Assembly (NCBI GenBank): GCA_027310665.1
Contig: DAIDAJ010000122.1
Location: 1-44,511, forward strand
DNA: 44,511 nucleotides
Direction: 5' to 3'
Origin: Sideroxydans sp.
Lineage (GTDB): Bacteria > Pseudomonadota > Gammaproteobacteria > Burkholderiales > Gallionellaceae
Below, piece after piece: positions 8,759-17,055 of this stretch (positions within the stretch are counted from its first letter, which is position 1; each line of letters starts with the position of its first letter). The translations under genes and the position numbers were made by a program. The notes under the pieces were generated by a model. It ran no database searches, was not told the origin of the DNA, and worked only from the letters and a program-made list of their open reading frames with translations.

Positions 8759-10408
8759 ATGATGAAAGACATTTCCCGGCGCGGACTCCTGCTGCTATTG
8801 CTTGCAGTCGTGCTTATCTGGTTCAGCAATCTCGAATACCGCAAGCTCATCCGGCCCGATGAAGGCCGCTACGCCGAGATTCCGCGCGAGATGGTCGCGA
8901 GCGGAGATTGGACCACTCCTCGCCTGAATGAACTGAAGTATTTCGAGAAGCCGCCGTTGCAATACTGGGCTACCGCAGTGGCCTATGAGGTGTTCGGCGA
9001 GCATCAATGGACATCGCGCATATGGGTGGCACTGACCGGATTCGCCGGCATTCTGCTGGCCTGGTTCACAGGGACACGCTTGTTCGGGCGGCAGGCGGGC
9101 ATCTATGCGGCATTGCTGCTGGGCAGCAGCATGCTTTACGCGATGATGTCCCATGTCAACACACTGGACATGGGCGTGACCTTTTTCATCACGCTCGGAA
9201 TTTTTTCGTTGCTGCTCGCGCAAAGAGAAGAACACGATACGCAGCGCCGCAATTGGATGCTGCTGGCCTGGGCGGCGCTGGCGCTGTCGGTGCTGAGCAA
9301 AGGGTTGATGGGCCTGGTTCTGCCGGGTGCGGCATTGTTCCTGTACTCGGTGTTCAATCGCGATATCAGGATATGGAAGCGCATGCACTGGGTCAGCGGG
9401 CTGCTGGTGTTCTTCCTGATCGCCACCCCCTGGTTCGTGCTGGTCATGCGCGCCAATCCAGAGTTCTTCCATTTCTTCTTCATTCACGAACACTTGGAGC
9501 GCTTCACTACTAAAGTGCACGGGCGCTTCCAGCCCTGGTACTACTTCGTGCCAATCCTGTTGCTGGGCATGTTGCCCTGGACGCTGCTGATGTTCGATGC
9601 ACTGTTGCGTTCCTGGCGCGGCAATGGGCAGAAGCTGAAAGAATTCAGCGCCGCGCGCTTCCTGCTGGTGTGGACGGTGTTCATCTATGTGTTCTTTTCG
9701 ATCTCCGACTCCAAGCTGCCGTCCTATCTGCTGCCGATGTTCCCGCCGCTGGCGCTGTTGATGGGCAAGCAAATCTCTGAGATGAGTTCGCGCCGGTTGT
9801 TCTGGCTGACCGTTCCGGTGCTGGCGGTGGTTGCCACGCTGCTTGGAATCATCCCGTTTGCTGCCAAGATGTCCGCGGATACGCCGTTGCAGCAGCAAAT
9901 GTACGGCAATTACTCGGCATGGCTGCTGGTTGCAGCGGGGCTCTGGCTCGTCGGCACGGCGGCAGCATTGTGGTTGCTGCGCCGTGAGAAAAAGATGGCG
10001 GCGGTCATCGTGCTGGCGTTCTCTTCGCTCGCTGCCTCGCAGCTGGCAACCTCGGGCTACAATGCGATCGCTCCCGAGCGTTCCAGTTATATCCTCGCCG
10101 ACGCGATCAGGCCGCTGGTCAAGCCGGACGTGCCGTTCTATTCCGTTTTTTGCTACGAGCAGACCTTGCCGTTCTACCTCAAGCGGACATTTACGCTGGT
10201 CGACTATCAGGACGAGATGGCGTTCGGCATTGAGATGGAGCCGGAGCGCTGGATACCTTCGGCCGATCAGTTGGCCAAGCGCTGGAGCATGCAAGCGGAC
10301 GCCTATGCTATTGTGCCGACACCATTGCTTTATATACTCCAACAGCAAGGAATGGCGATGAAAGAGATCTATCGTGACGAACAATATGTGGTGGTGAGCA
10401 AACCATGA
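8759..10408 (+). CDS. arnT: Glycosyltransferase 39 family protein, ArnT-type lipid A L-Ara4N transferase
   Basis: This is a 549-residue polytopic membrane enzyme of the GT-C/ArnT family. The first periplasmic loop carries RPDEGRYAEIPREM and FEKPPLQYW, which match the donor and catalytic region of ArnT (a D-E pair within about residues 35-48, then the EKPP motif near 66). About a dozen hydrophobic segments follow. It would move L-Ara4N from undecaprenyl phosphate to lipid A phosphates on the periplasmic side. The start is the ATG at 8759 (or the next codon, 8762), just before the first membrane helix; the frame is open upstream into xseA but without family sequence. The stop overlaps the SMR gene start (ATGA). 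Confidence 0.9.
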   Translation: MMKDISRRGLLLLLLAVVLIWFSNLEYRKLIRPDEGRYAEIPREMVASGDWTTPRLNELKYFEKPPLQYWATAVAYEVFGEHQWTSRIWVALTGFAGILLAWFTGTRLFGRQAGIYAALLLGSSMLYAMMSHVNTLDMGVTFFITLGIFSLLLAQREEHDTQRRNWMLLAWAALALSVLSKGLMGLVLPGAALFLYSVFNRDIRIWKRMHWVSGLLVFFLIATPWFVLVMRANPEFFHFFFIHEHLERFTTKVHGRFQPWYYFVPILLLGMLPWTLLMFDALLRSWRGNGQKLKEFSAARFLLVWTVFIYVFFSISDSKLPSYLLPMFPPLALLMGKQISEMSSRRLFWLTVPVLAVVATLLGIIPFAAKMSADTPLQQQMYGNYSAWLLVAAGLWLVGTAAALWLLRREKKMAAVIVLAFSSLAASQLATSGYNAIAPERSSYILADAIRPLVKPDVPFYSVFCYEQTLPFYLKRTFTLVDYQDEMAFGIEMEPERWIPSADQLAKRWSMQADAYAIVPTPLLYILQQQGMAMKEIYRDEQYVVVSKP

Positions 10409-10776
10409 ACCTGGTCAGTTTCGGTTTGATCTTTACCGGCGTGATGCTTAACGCCGCAGCACAGATCCTGATGAAGGCGGGTACCAACGCCATCGGCCAT
10501 TTCGAATTCAGCGCGGCGAACATCCTGCCCATCGGCTGGAAGCTGGCGACCGAATGGCACATCGTCACCGCACTGTTCTGCTACGGCATCAGTGTGATCG
10601 TGTGGATACTCGCGCTGTCGCGCGTGCCGGTCAGCATCGCTTTCCCGATGCTGTCGATGGCCTATGTGGTCAATGCCGTGGCTGCCTGGTATCTGCTGGG
10701 CGAAGCCTTCAATCCGACCAAGCTGGCCGGCATGGGCGTGATCATCCTGGGCGTCATCATCATTTCAAGAGCTTGA
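10405..10776 (+). CDS. Small EamA/SMR-type transporter, probable L-Ara4N-undecaprenyl flippase subunit
   Basis: This 123-residue protein has four hydrophobic segments and SMR/EamA features (GVMLNAAAQILMKAG at the start, then PVSIAFPMLSMAYVVNAVAAWYLLGE and GVIILGVIIISRA). It resembles ArnE and ArnF, which together flip undecaprenyl-phosphate-L-Ara4N in enterobacteria. Only one such gene is present here, so the flippase may be a homodimer, or the second subunit is elsewhere. The ATG overlaps the arnT stop. A palindromic repeat separates it from arnB. Confidence 0.85.
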   Translation: MNLVSFGLIFTGVMLNAAAQILMKAGTNAIGHFEFSAANILPIGWKLATEWHIVTALFCYGISVIVWILALSRVPVSIAFPMLSMAYVVNAVAAWYLLGEAFNPTKLAGMGVIILGVIIISRA

Positions 10777-10783
10777 GATTGAC

Positions 10784-10898
10784 CGTCATACCGGCGCAGG
10801 CCGGTATCCAGTCAAATGAAAGGACTCTCCGCACCGCGGAGACAAAACCAAAGGCATTTTGATAAAACCGCTGGATTCCGGCCTGCGCCGGTATGACG
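10784..10898. repeat. Palindromic repeat element with 28-bp arms
   Basis: The arms at 10784-10811 and 10871-10898 are inverted copies with one mismatch (core CGTCATACCGGCGCAGGCC). Between them is a second, smaller hairpin (TCTCCGC / GCGGAGA near 10826-10842). The structure resembles a small non-autonomous palindromic (REP/MITE-like) unit. It sits inside the arn operon, between the flippase gene and arnB, and could form a stem in the polycistronic mRNA. Confidence 0.85.
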
Positions 10899-10926
10899 GG
10901 TTTGTAGAATAGAAACGGATGAAATT

Positions 10927-12048
10927 ATGAGCGAATTCTTACCCTTTACCAGACCCTATATCGACGAAACGGCCATCGCCGCGGTGTGCGATGTGTTGCG
11001 TTCCGGCTGGATCACCAGCGGCCCCAAGGTGCTGGAATTCGAGAAACAGCTCTCCGCGTATTTTGGCGGGCGCCCGGTACGCACCTTCAATTCCGGCACC
11101 TGCACCATGGAGATCGCCCTGCGCATCGCCGGCATCGGCGCGGGCGACGAAGTCATCACTACCCCGATTTCCTGGGTGGCGACTGCCAGCGTGATCCTTG
11201 AAGTCGGCGCGACACCCGTGTTTGCGGACATCGACCCCATGACACGCAATATCGATCTGGACAAGGTCGAAGCGGCAATCACGCCACGCACCAAAGCCAT
11301 CATTCCGGTCGATCTTTCGGGCTTGCCGGTGGACAGGGACAGGCTGTACGACATCGCCCGTCGCCACAAGCTGCGCGTGGTGGAAGACGCGGCGCAGGCC
11401 ATCGGTTCATTGTGGAAAGGCAAGCGCATCGGCTCGTTCGGCGATTTCGTGTCGTTCAGCTTCCAAGCCAACAAGAATCTCACCACGACCGAAGGCGGCT
11501 GCCTGGTGCTTAACAACGAAGACGAAGCGCGCCTCGCAGAAAAATATCGCCTTCAAGGTGTGACGCGCAGCGGATTCGACGGCATGGACGTGGATGTGCT
11601 GGGCGGAAAGTACAACATGACTGATGTCGCTGCCGCCATTGGCCTGAACCAGTTGCCGCAGCTGGATGCCATCACTGCGCGTCGCCATGCATTGGCCAGG
11701 CATTATTTCGCGACCTTCGGCGCAGATTTCGAGAAACAGACTGGCGTGCAGCTGCCATTGGCGAATTTCGAAAACACCAACTGGCACATGTTCGAGATCG
11801 TGCTGCCGCAAGGAGCGGTGCGTGCGGGGTTCATGGAGAAGATGAAAGCCCGCAACATCGGCTGTGGCGTGCATTACCCGCCCATCCATCTGTTCCAGAT
11901 GTATCGTGAACGCGGTTTCAAGGAAGGCATGTTCCCCGTCGCGGAGAGCGTAGGGCGCCGCATCGTTACCTTGCCGTTGTTCCCGAAGATGAGCGAGGCG
12001 GATGTCGAGCGCGTGGTTAAGGCAGTCCGGGAAGTGCTGGCAAGTTAG
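10927..12048 (+). CDS. arnB: DegT/DnrJ/EryC1/StrS aminotransferase, ArnB-type
   Basis: This 373-residue PLP enzyme would convert UDP-4-keto-pentose to UDP-L-Ara4N using glutamate. The PLP lysine is K183 in SFQANKNLTTTEGG, and the cofactor aspartate is D154 in VVEDAAQAIGS. The N-terminus (FLPFTRPYIDETAIAAV, GWITSGPKV) closely follows ArnB. Its position directly ahead of arnC and the split arnA genes supports the assignment over other sugar aminotransferases. The ATG has only a weak GGA-type ribosome site, 8-10 nt upstream. Confidence 0.93.
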   Translation: MSEFLPFTRPYIDETAIAAVCDVLRSGWITSGPKVLEFEKQLSAYFGGRPVRTFNSGTCTMEIALRIAGIGAGDEVITTPISWVATASVILEVGATPVFADIDPMTRNIDLDKVEAAITPRTKAIIPVDLSGLPVDRDRLYDIARRHKLRVVEDAAQAIGSLWKGKRIGSFGDFVSFSFQANKNLTTTEGGCLVLNNEDEARLAEKYRLQGVTRSGFDGMDVDVLGGKYNMTDVAAAIGLNQLPQLDAITARRHALARHYFATFGADFEKQTGVQLPLANFENTNWHMFEIVLPQGAVRAGFMEKMKARNIGCGVHYPPIHLFQMYRERGFKEGMFPVAESVGRRIVTLPLFPKMSEADVERVVKAVREVLAS

Positions 12049-12076
12049 CGAATTTCGTTATCTCGCCTCTCTGCGG

Positions 12077-12082
12077 TAAAAT
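12077..12082 (+). promoter_or_regulatory. Candidate -10 element just upstream of arnC
   Basis: TAAAAT ends 9 nt before the arnC ATG, and no Shine-Dalgarno sequence is present in between. A transcript starting at the usual distance would be nearly leaderless. No good -35 hexamer was found. Confidence 0.3.
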
Positions 12083-12091
12083 GCCGCCCCT

Positions 12092-13078
12092 ATGAGTACA
12101 CCCCAACTTTCCGTCGTCATCCCCGTCTATAACGAAGAGCAGGGCCTGCAGGCCTTGTTCGACCGTCTGTATCCCGCACTGGACAAGCTCGGCATTGCTT
12201 ACGAGATCCTGTTCGTCAACGATGGCAGTCGCGACCGTTCCGCTGCCATTCTGCGCGAGCAATTCCAGAAACGGCCGGATGTGACGCGGGTGGTGCTGTT
12301 CAACGGCAATTTCGGCCAGCACATGGCGATCATGGCCGGGTTCGAGCACTGCCGCGGCCAGCGTGTGGTGACGCTCGATGCCGATCTGCAGAACCCGCCG
12401 GAAGACACCGGGGTGCTGCTGGCCAAGATGGACGAGGGGTACGATTACGTCGGCTCCATCCGCCGCCAGCGCAACGACAGCTGGTGGCGGCATGTCGCCT
12501 CGCGCGCCATGAACGGCCTGCGCGAAAAGATCACCCGCATCAAGATGACCGACCAGGGCTGCATGTTCCGCGCCTACGACCGCAACATCATCGATGCGAT
12601 CAACAGCTGCAAAGAAGTGAACACCTTCATCCCTGCGCTGGCCTACAGCTTTGCGCGCAATCCAGCCGAAGTCGTGGTGGGACATGAAGAGCGTGCGGCG
12701 GGGGAATCCAAGTATTCGATGTATAGCCTGATCCGCCTCAATTTCGACCTGATGACCAGCTTCTCTCTGGTGCCGTTGCAGATGTTTTCCATGCTGGGGA
12801 TGCTGATCTCGGTGCTTTCTGCGCTGTTCTTTGTATTTCTCGTGATTCGCCGCCTGGTGATCGGCCCCGAAGCCGAAGGCCTGTTCACTCTGTTCGCGCT
12901 GATGTTCTTCCTGATCGGTATCGCGCTGTTCGGCATCGGCCTGTTGGGCGAATACATCGGTCGCATCTACCAGCAAGTGCGGCACCGGCCGCGTTATCTG
13001 GTGGAAGCGGTGCTGGAGAAGCGGGATACAGGAGACGGGATACAGGATTCAGTCAAGGGCAGGTCGGGGAATTCATGA
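12092..13078 (+). CDS. arnC: Undecaprenyl-phosphate 4-deoxy-4-formamido-L-arabinose transferase
   Basis: This 328-residue GT2 enzyme transfers formylated L-Ara4N from UDP to undecaprenyl phosphate. The N-terminal domain has SVVIPVYNEEQGL, FVNDGSRDRS and LDADLQNPPED (DXD region near residues 93-99). Two C-terminal transmembrane helices are at about residues 230-255 and 268-292. The C-terminal tail (about 311-328) is encoded partly by a 7-bp-unit repeat and is unlikely to be conserved. The stop overlaps the start of the formyltransferase gene by 4 bp. Confidence 0.94.
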   Translation: MSTPQLSVVIPVYNEEQGLQALFDRLYPALDKLGIAYEILFVNDGSRDRSAAILREQFQKRPDVTRVVLFNGNFGQHMAIMAGFEHCRGQRVVTLDADLQNPPEDTGVLLAKMDEGYDYVGSIRRQRNDSWWRHVASRAMNGLREKITRIKMTDQGCMFRAYDRNIIDAINSCKEVNTFIPALAYSFARNPAEVVVGHEERAAGESKYSMYSLIRLNFDLMTSFSLVPLQMFSMLGMLISVLSALFFVFLVIRRLVIGPEAEGLFTLFALMFFLIGIALFGIGLLGEYIGRIYQQVRHRPRYLVEAVLEKRDTGDGIQDSVKGRSGNS

Positions 13079-13143
13079 GCAACGAAGCTGCAACAACTGG
13101 TGCAGCGGGTTTGTCTGAATCCCGTATCCCGTATCCCGGGTCC
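13024..13143. repeat. Inverted element built from 7-bp units, at the arnC/formyltransferase junction
   Basis: The left arm (13024-13051) is four consecutive 7-mers: GGATACA, GGAGACG, GGATACA, GGATTCA. The right arm (13116-13143) is TGAATCC, CGTATCC, CGTATCC, CGGGTCC. The arms 13037-13052 and 13115-13130 pair with 15 of 16 bases. The element is translated: it encodes the arnC tail and the first residues of the formyltransferase. A related element lies at 15120-15180. Confidence 0.8.
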
Positions 13144-14061
13144 TCCGCCGTCGTCTTCGCTTATCACAATGTGGGCGTCCGCTGCCTGAACGTGCTGCTT
13201 GCGCACGGGATCGATGTGGCGCTGGTGGTGACGCACCGCGACAATCCGAAAGAGACCATCTGGTTCGAGAGCGTGCAGAAGCTGGCCGAATTGCACGGCA
13301 TCCCGACTATTACGCCGGACAACCCGAACGTGCCCGAAGTGATCGGGCACATACAGGCGTTGCAGCCCGATTTCTATTTCTCGTTCTACTACCGCGAAAT
13401 GCTGAAAGCGCCGCTGCTGGCTATTCCCAAGCACGGTGCGCTGAACATGCATGGCTCCCTGTTGCCGAAATACCGTGGCAGGGTGCCGGTGAATTGGGCG
13501 ATAATCCGCGGCGAAACGGAGACGGGTGCAACGCTGCACTACATGACCGAGAAGCCGGACAACGGCGACATCGTGGCACAGCAGGCTGTGCCCATCCTGC
13601 CCAACGATACCGCATTCGAGGTGTTCCAGAAGGTGACGGTAGCGGCGGAGATGGCGCTGAACGGCGTGGTGCCGGCGTTGCTGGCAGGAACGGCAAAAGC
13701 AGCGAGACAGGATTTGAGCAAGGGCGCCTACTTCGGCGGGCGCAAAGCGGAGGACGGCGTCATCGACTGGTCGCGGTCGGCGCGAGAGATACACAACCTG
13801 GTGCGTGCGGTAGCGCCGCCGTATCCAGGGGCTACGACGCAGATCATGGGCAAGCCCATGCGTATCCTGCAGACGCTGGTGACCGAAAGCGCGGCAGCCG
13901 GAAATGCGCCACCTGCCTTCTATGTGAAGGAAGGAAAAGCCTATGCGAGCTGCGCGGGCGGCGCGTTGCGCGTGGTACGTTTCGAACTGGATGGTGTCGA
14001 AACGAGCGCAGCAGAATTTGCAGGAAAGTACGGCACTGAAAGATTTGAATTCAATCATTGA
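13075..14061 (+). CDS. UDP-L-Ara4N formyltransferase (N-terminal half of ArnA as a separate gene)
   Basis: This 328-residue protein corresponds to the formyltransferase domain of bifunctional ArnA. The catalytic triad is present: N124 and H126 in ALNMHGSLLPKYRG and D162 in TEKPDNGDI, with the expected offset from E. coli N102/H104/D140. It would formylate UDP-L-Ara4N with 10-formyl-tetrahydrofolate. The first ~24 residues lie outside the family fold and are partly encoded by the heptad repeat. The ATG overlaps the arnC stop and has GGGGA upstream. The decarboxylase half is the next gene, 10 bp downstream. Confidence 0.93.
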   Translation: MSNEAATTGAAGLSESRIPYPGSSAVVFAYHNVGVRCLNVLLAHGIDVALVVTHRDNPKETIWFESVQKLAELHGIPTITPDNPNVPEVIGHIQALQPDFYFSFYYREMLKAPLLAIPKHGALNMHGSLLPKYRGRVPVNWAIIRGETETGATLHYMTEKPDNGDIVAQQAVPILPNDTAFEVFQKVTVAAEMALNGVVPALLAGTAKAARQDLSKGAYFGGRKAEDGVIDWSRSAREIHNLVRAVAPPYPGATTQIMGKPMRILQTLVTESAAAGNAPPAFYVKEGKAYASCAGGALRVVRFELDGVETSAAEFAGKYGTERFEFNH

Positions 14062-14071
14062 GGAAATAGAA

Positions 14072-15115
14072 ATGAAAAAAGTCCTGATACTGGGTGTGAA
14101 CGGCTTCATCGGTCACCATCTGTCCAACCGCATCCTGGCCACCTCCGACTGGGAGGTCTATGGCATGGACATGAGCACCGGCCGCATCACCGACCTGATC
14201 GGCAAGCCGCGCTTCCACTTCTTTGAAGGCGATATCACGATCAATAAAGAGTGGGTCGAGTACCACGTCAAGAAATGCGACGTGATCCTGCCGCTGGTCG
14301 CGATCGCGACACCGGCGACCTACGTCAAACAGCCGCTGCGCGTTTTCGAGCTAGACTTCGAAGCCAACCTGCCCATCGTGCGCGCCTGCGTGAAGTACAA
14401 CAAGCACCTGGTGTTCCCGTCGACTTCCGAAGTGTACGGCATGTGCCACGACGAGGAATTCGACCCTGAGAATTCGGAACTGATCTGCGGCCCGATCAAC
14501 AAGCCGCGCTGGATCTACTCCAACTCCAAGCAGCTGATGGATCGCGTGATCTGGGGTTACGGTATGCAGGACAACCTGAACTTCACGCTGTTCCGCCCGT
14601 TCAACTGGATCGGCGCCGGCCTGGATTCGATCAACACCCCGAAGGAAGGCAGTTCGCGCGTGGTGACCCAGTTCCTGGGCCATATCATTCGCGGGAACAA
14701 CATCAGCCTGGTGGATGGCGGCCATCAGAAACGCGCCTTCACTTATATCGACGACGGCATCGACGCGCTGATGAAGATCATCGACAACAAGAACGGCGTG
14801 GCGACAGGCAAGATCTACAACATCGGCAACCCAACCAACAATTTCGCGATCCGTGACCTGGCCGACATGATGCTCAAGCTGGCGAAGGAATATCCGGAGT
14901 ATCGCGATTCCGCCGCCAAGGTAAAGATCGTCGAGACCACTTCCGATGCGTATTACGGCAAGGGCTACCAGGACGTGCAGAACCGCGTGCCCAAGATCAC
15001 CAACACCTGCGAAGAACTGGGCTGGAAGCCGACCACCACCATGGCGGATACGTTGCGCAAGATATTCGATGCTTATCGCAGCCAGATCGCCGAAGCGCGC
15101 GGTTTGGTCGATTAA
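14072..15115 (+). CDS. UDP-glucuronate decarboxylase (C-terminal half of ArnA as a separate gene)
   Basis: This 347-residue short-chain dehydrogenase-type enzyme oxidises and decarboxylates UDP-glucuronate to UDP-4-keto-pentose. It has the GVNGFIG dinucleotide motif (8-14), S119-E120 in STSEVYG, Y149 and K153 in YSNSKQL, and R305, which align one for one with S433, E434, Y463, K467 and R619 of E. coli ArnA. The ATG at 14072 is preceded by AGGAAATAGA. The open frame reaches back to 13943 inside the previous gene, but that part has no family sequence. The two ArnA activities are therefore on separate polypeptides. Confidence 0.94.
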   Translation: MKKVLILGVNGFIGHHLSNRILATSDWEVYGMDMSTGRITDLIGKPRFHFFEGDITINKEWVEYHVKKCDVILPLVAIATPATYVKQPLRVFELDFEANLPIVRACVKYNKHLVFPSTSEVYGMCHDEEFDPENSELICGPINKPRWIYSNSKQLMDRVIWGYGMQDNLNFTLFRPFNWIGAGLDSINTPKEGSSRVVTQFLGHIIRGNNISLVDGGHQKRAFTYIDDGIDALMKIIDNKNGVATGKIYNIGNPTNNFAIRDLADMMLKLAKEYPEYRDSAAKVKIVETTSDAYYGKGYQDVQNRVPKITNTCEELGWKPTTTMADTLRKIFDAYRSQIAEARGLVD

Positions 15116-15119
15116 TTCA

Positions 15120-15180
15120 GGATACAGGATACGGGATAAAGGATATGCCACTGCGCCCCTGAATCCCGTATCCTGTATGA
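15120..15180. repeat. Inverted element built from 7-bp units, overlapping the arnD start codon
   Basis: Four consecutive 7-mers (GGATACA, GGATACG, GGATAAA, GGATATG; 15120-15147) face three inverted 7-mers (TGAATCC, CGTATCC, TGTATGA; 15160-15180). The stretches 15122-15136 and 15164-15178 pair perfectly over 15 bp. The right arm contains the A and T of the arnD ATG. A five-codon open frame (15145-15162), preceded by AAAGGA, lies in the loop. Confidence 0.82.
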
Positions 15181-16082
15181 AAAAAATCGCCCTCAAGATC
15201 GATGTGGACACCTACCGTGGCACGCGCGAAGGCGTGCCGCGTCTGGTGGAGACATTGCAGCGCCATCATGCGCAAGCCAGTTTCTTCTTTTCCCTGGGCC
15301 CCGACCACACCGGGCGAGCGATCAAGCGCGTATTCCGCCCCGGCTTCATCGGCAAGGTGTCGCGCACCTCGGTGCTGGAACATTACGGTTTCAAGACGTT
15401 GATGTACGGGACTTTGCTGCCGGGGCCGGACATCGGGCGCAACTGTGCGGACATCATGCGCAGCGTGCGCGATGCGGGCTTCGAGGTTGGCATCCATTGC
15501 TACGACCATATCCGTTGGCAGGATCACGTCGCAAAAAAAGGCGAAAGCTGGACCAGACGCGAGATGCAGCGTGCGGTGGACCGTTACACCGAGATATTCG
15601 GCGTAGCGCCCAAGGCGCACGCGGCGGCGGGGTGGCAGACCAATAAGCACGGATTAAGGCAAACCCAGCACCTGGGTTTCGATTACAGCTCGGATACCCG
15701 CGGCACGAGACCGTTCATCCCGACCTGGAATGCCGAAATCATCGCCTGCCCGCAATTGCCCACTACCTTGCCGACGCTGGACGAACTGATAGGGCGCGAC
15801 GGCATCACGACCGAGAATGTTGCCAGGCATCTGCTGGACATCACCGGCAAGCCATCCGAGACCGGGCATGTATATACCTTGCATGCCGAGCTGGAGGGGC
15901 AGAAATGGATGCCGATCTTCGAACAACTATTGCAGGGATGGCGCGAACAGGGTTATGACCTGGTTTCGATGCGCCAATATCTGCAAGGGTTCAAACTCGC
16001 CGAGTTGCCGCGTTATGAAGTCAAAGCGGGAACAGTCGATGGGCGAAGTGGTATGCTGGCGGTGCAAAGCCTGAACGGCTAA
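15177..16082 (+). CDS. arnD: 4-deoxy-4-formamido-L-arabinose-phosphoundecaprenol deformylase
   Basis: This 301-residue polysaccharide-deacetylase-family protein removes the formyl group from undecaprenyl-phosphate-linked L-Ara4N. Visible metal and catalytic regions are KIDVDTYRGT (D9, D11) and GIHCYDHIRWQDH (H107, H111, D116). The long frame upstream (to 14946) is only an overlap with the decarboxylase gene; the family N-terminus begins at this ATG. There is no Shine-Dalgarno sequence because a palindromic repeat lies directly upstream and reaches into the start codon, so translation initiation may be restrained or coupled. Confidence 0.92.
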   Translation: MKKIALKIDVDTYRGTREGVPRLVETLQRHHAQASFFFSLGPDHTGRAIKRVFRPGFIGKVSRTSVLEHYGFKTLMYGTLLPGPDIGRNCADIMRSVRDAGFEVGIHCYDHIRWQDHVAKKGESWTRREMQRAVDRYTEIFGVAPKAHAAAGWQTNKHGLRQTQHLGFDYSSDTRGTRPFIPTWNAEIIACPQLPTTLPTLDELIGRDGITTENVARHLLDITGKPSETGHVYTLHAELEGQKWMPIFEQLLQGWREQGYDLVSMRQYLQGFKLAELPRYEVKAGTVDGRSGMLAVQSLNG

Positions 16083-16137
16083 AGATTCCGTCGAAAATGC
16101 CGTAATCTCCTGCGTTGGGCGTCTTGGGGAGCGAGTC

Positions 16138-16986
16138 ATGCAACAGCAAAACGTGACAGGTCTGGAGGGATGGGTTGATTTCCTGAGCGGGACGGACATC
16201 CCCGTGCTCAAGCAAACCGCGCGCGATCTCGCCGTCCTGCACCAGGATCAGAACAAGCTCAGCGCACGCAGCGTCGCCCAGGTAATCGCAGTCGACCCGA
16301 TGATGACGCTCAAACTGCTGCGTTATCTCCAGTCACACAAACGCCGCAGCCAGACCAGCGAAGTGATGCAGGTCGAGCAGGCCCTCATCATGCTTGGCGT
16401 CGAAGCCTTTTTCAACAAGATTCCCGCCCAACCTACCGTGCAAGACGCACTCGCGGGGCAGATGGACGCATTGGTTCATCTGCTGCACGGGATACACCGT
16501 GCGCATCGCGCTTCGGAATACGCCTACGACTGGGCGGTGCGATTGAACGACTTGCACTACGAAGAAGTCCGCGTGGCCGCATTGCTGCACGACATTGCCG
16601 AAATGCTGATGTGGTGTTTCGAGCCGGAGAAGATGTTGAAGATACGATCCATACAGCAACAAGACAAGGCATTGCGCAGTCGTGCCGTGCAAGAACAGGT
16701 GCTGGGTTTCGCCCTGGCCGATCTGCAAAAGCTGCTGGTGCAGAAGTGGGAGTTGCCGAAACTGTTGCTGATGCTGATGGACGATGCGAACGCCAATCAG
16801 CCGCGCGTGCGCAACGTCCAATTGGCCGTCAATCTGGCCCGCCATTCCGCCAACGGCTGGGATGATGCCGCGCTTCCTGACGATTACAAGGATATCGGTG
16901 AGTTATTGCGCGCACCGGCCGAGCAGGTGATGCTCATTGTGGGTGCCGATGCGGGTATCGTGTGCGACTTGAACAAGCCGCACTGA
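16138..16986 (+). CDS. HDOD domain protein
   Basis: This 282-residue cytoplasmic protein has an HDOD-type fold: SARSVAQVIAVDPMMTLKLLRYLQSH (about 42-67), QALIMLGVEAFF (about 81-92), then HEEVRVAALLHDIAEMLMW-like sequence at about 138-160, with H-D retained at the LLHDI position. HDOD proteins are usually signalling modules without proven enzymatic activity. The ATG follows GGGAGCGAG. It stands 55 bp after arnD on the same strand and just before a PAS-GAF-HD-GYP gene, so it may act in the same signalling pathway; that link is inferred. Confidence 0.87.
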   Translation: MQQQNVTGLEGWVDFLSGTDIPVLKQTARDLAVLHQDQNKLSARSVAQVIAVDPMMTLKLLRYLQSHKRRSQTSEVMQVEQALIMLGVEAFFNKIPAQPTVQDALAGQMDALVHLLHGIHRAHRASEYAYDWAVRLNDLHYEEVRVAALLHDIAEMLMWCFEPEKMLKIRSIQQQDKALRSRAVQEQVLGFALADLQKLLVQKWELPKLLLMLMDDANANQPRVRNVQLAVNLARHSANGWDDAALPDDYKDIGELLRAPAEQVMLIVGADAGIVCDLNKPH

Positions 16987-17055
16987 TCATTTCCGTTTTC
17001 ACGTCCTTGCCGACGTAAAAGGGCATAAAGCCATAAAAGCACATGAGGTGCTGTC

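Noticed and set aside
8795-10384. 529-codon minus-strand open frame opposite arnT
   Set aside because: The product is rich in Gln, Arg and His without any domain, as expected of a shadow of a membrane protein gene.
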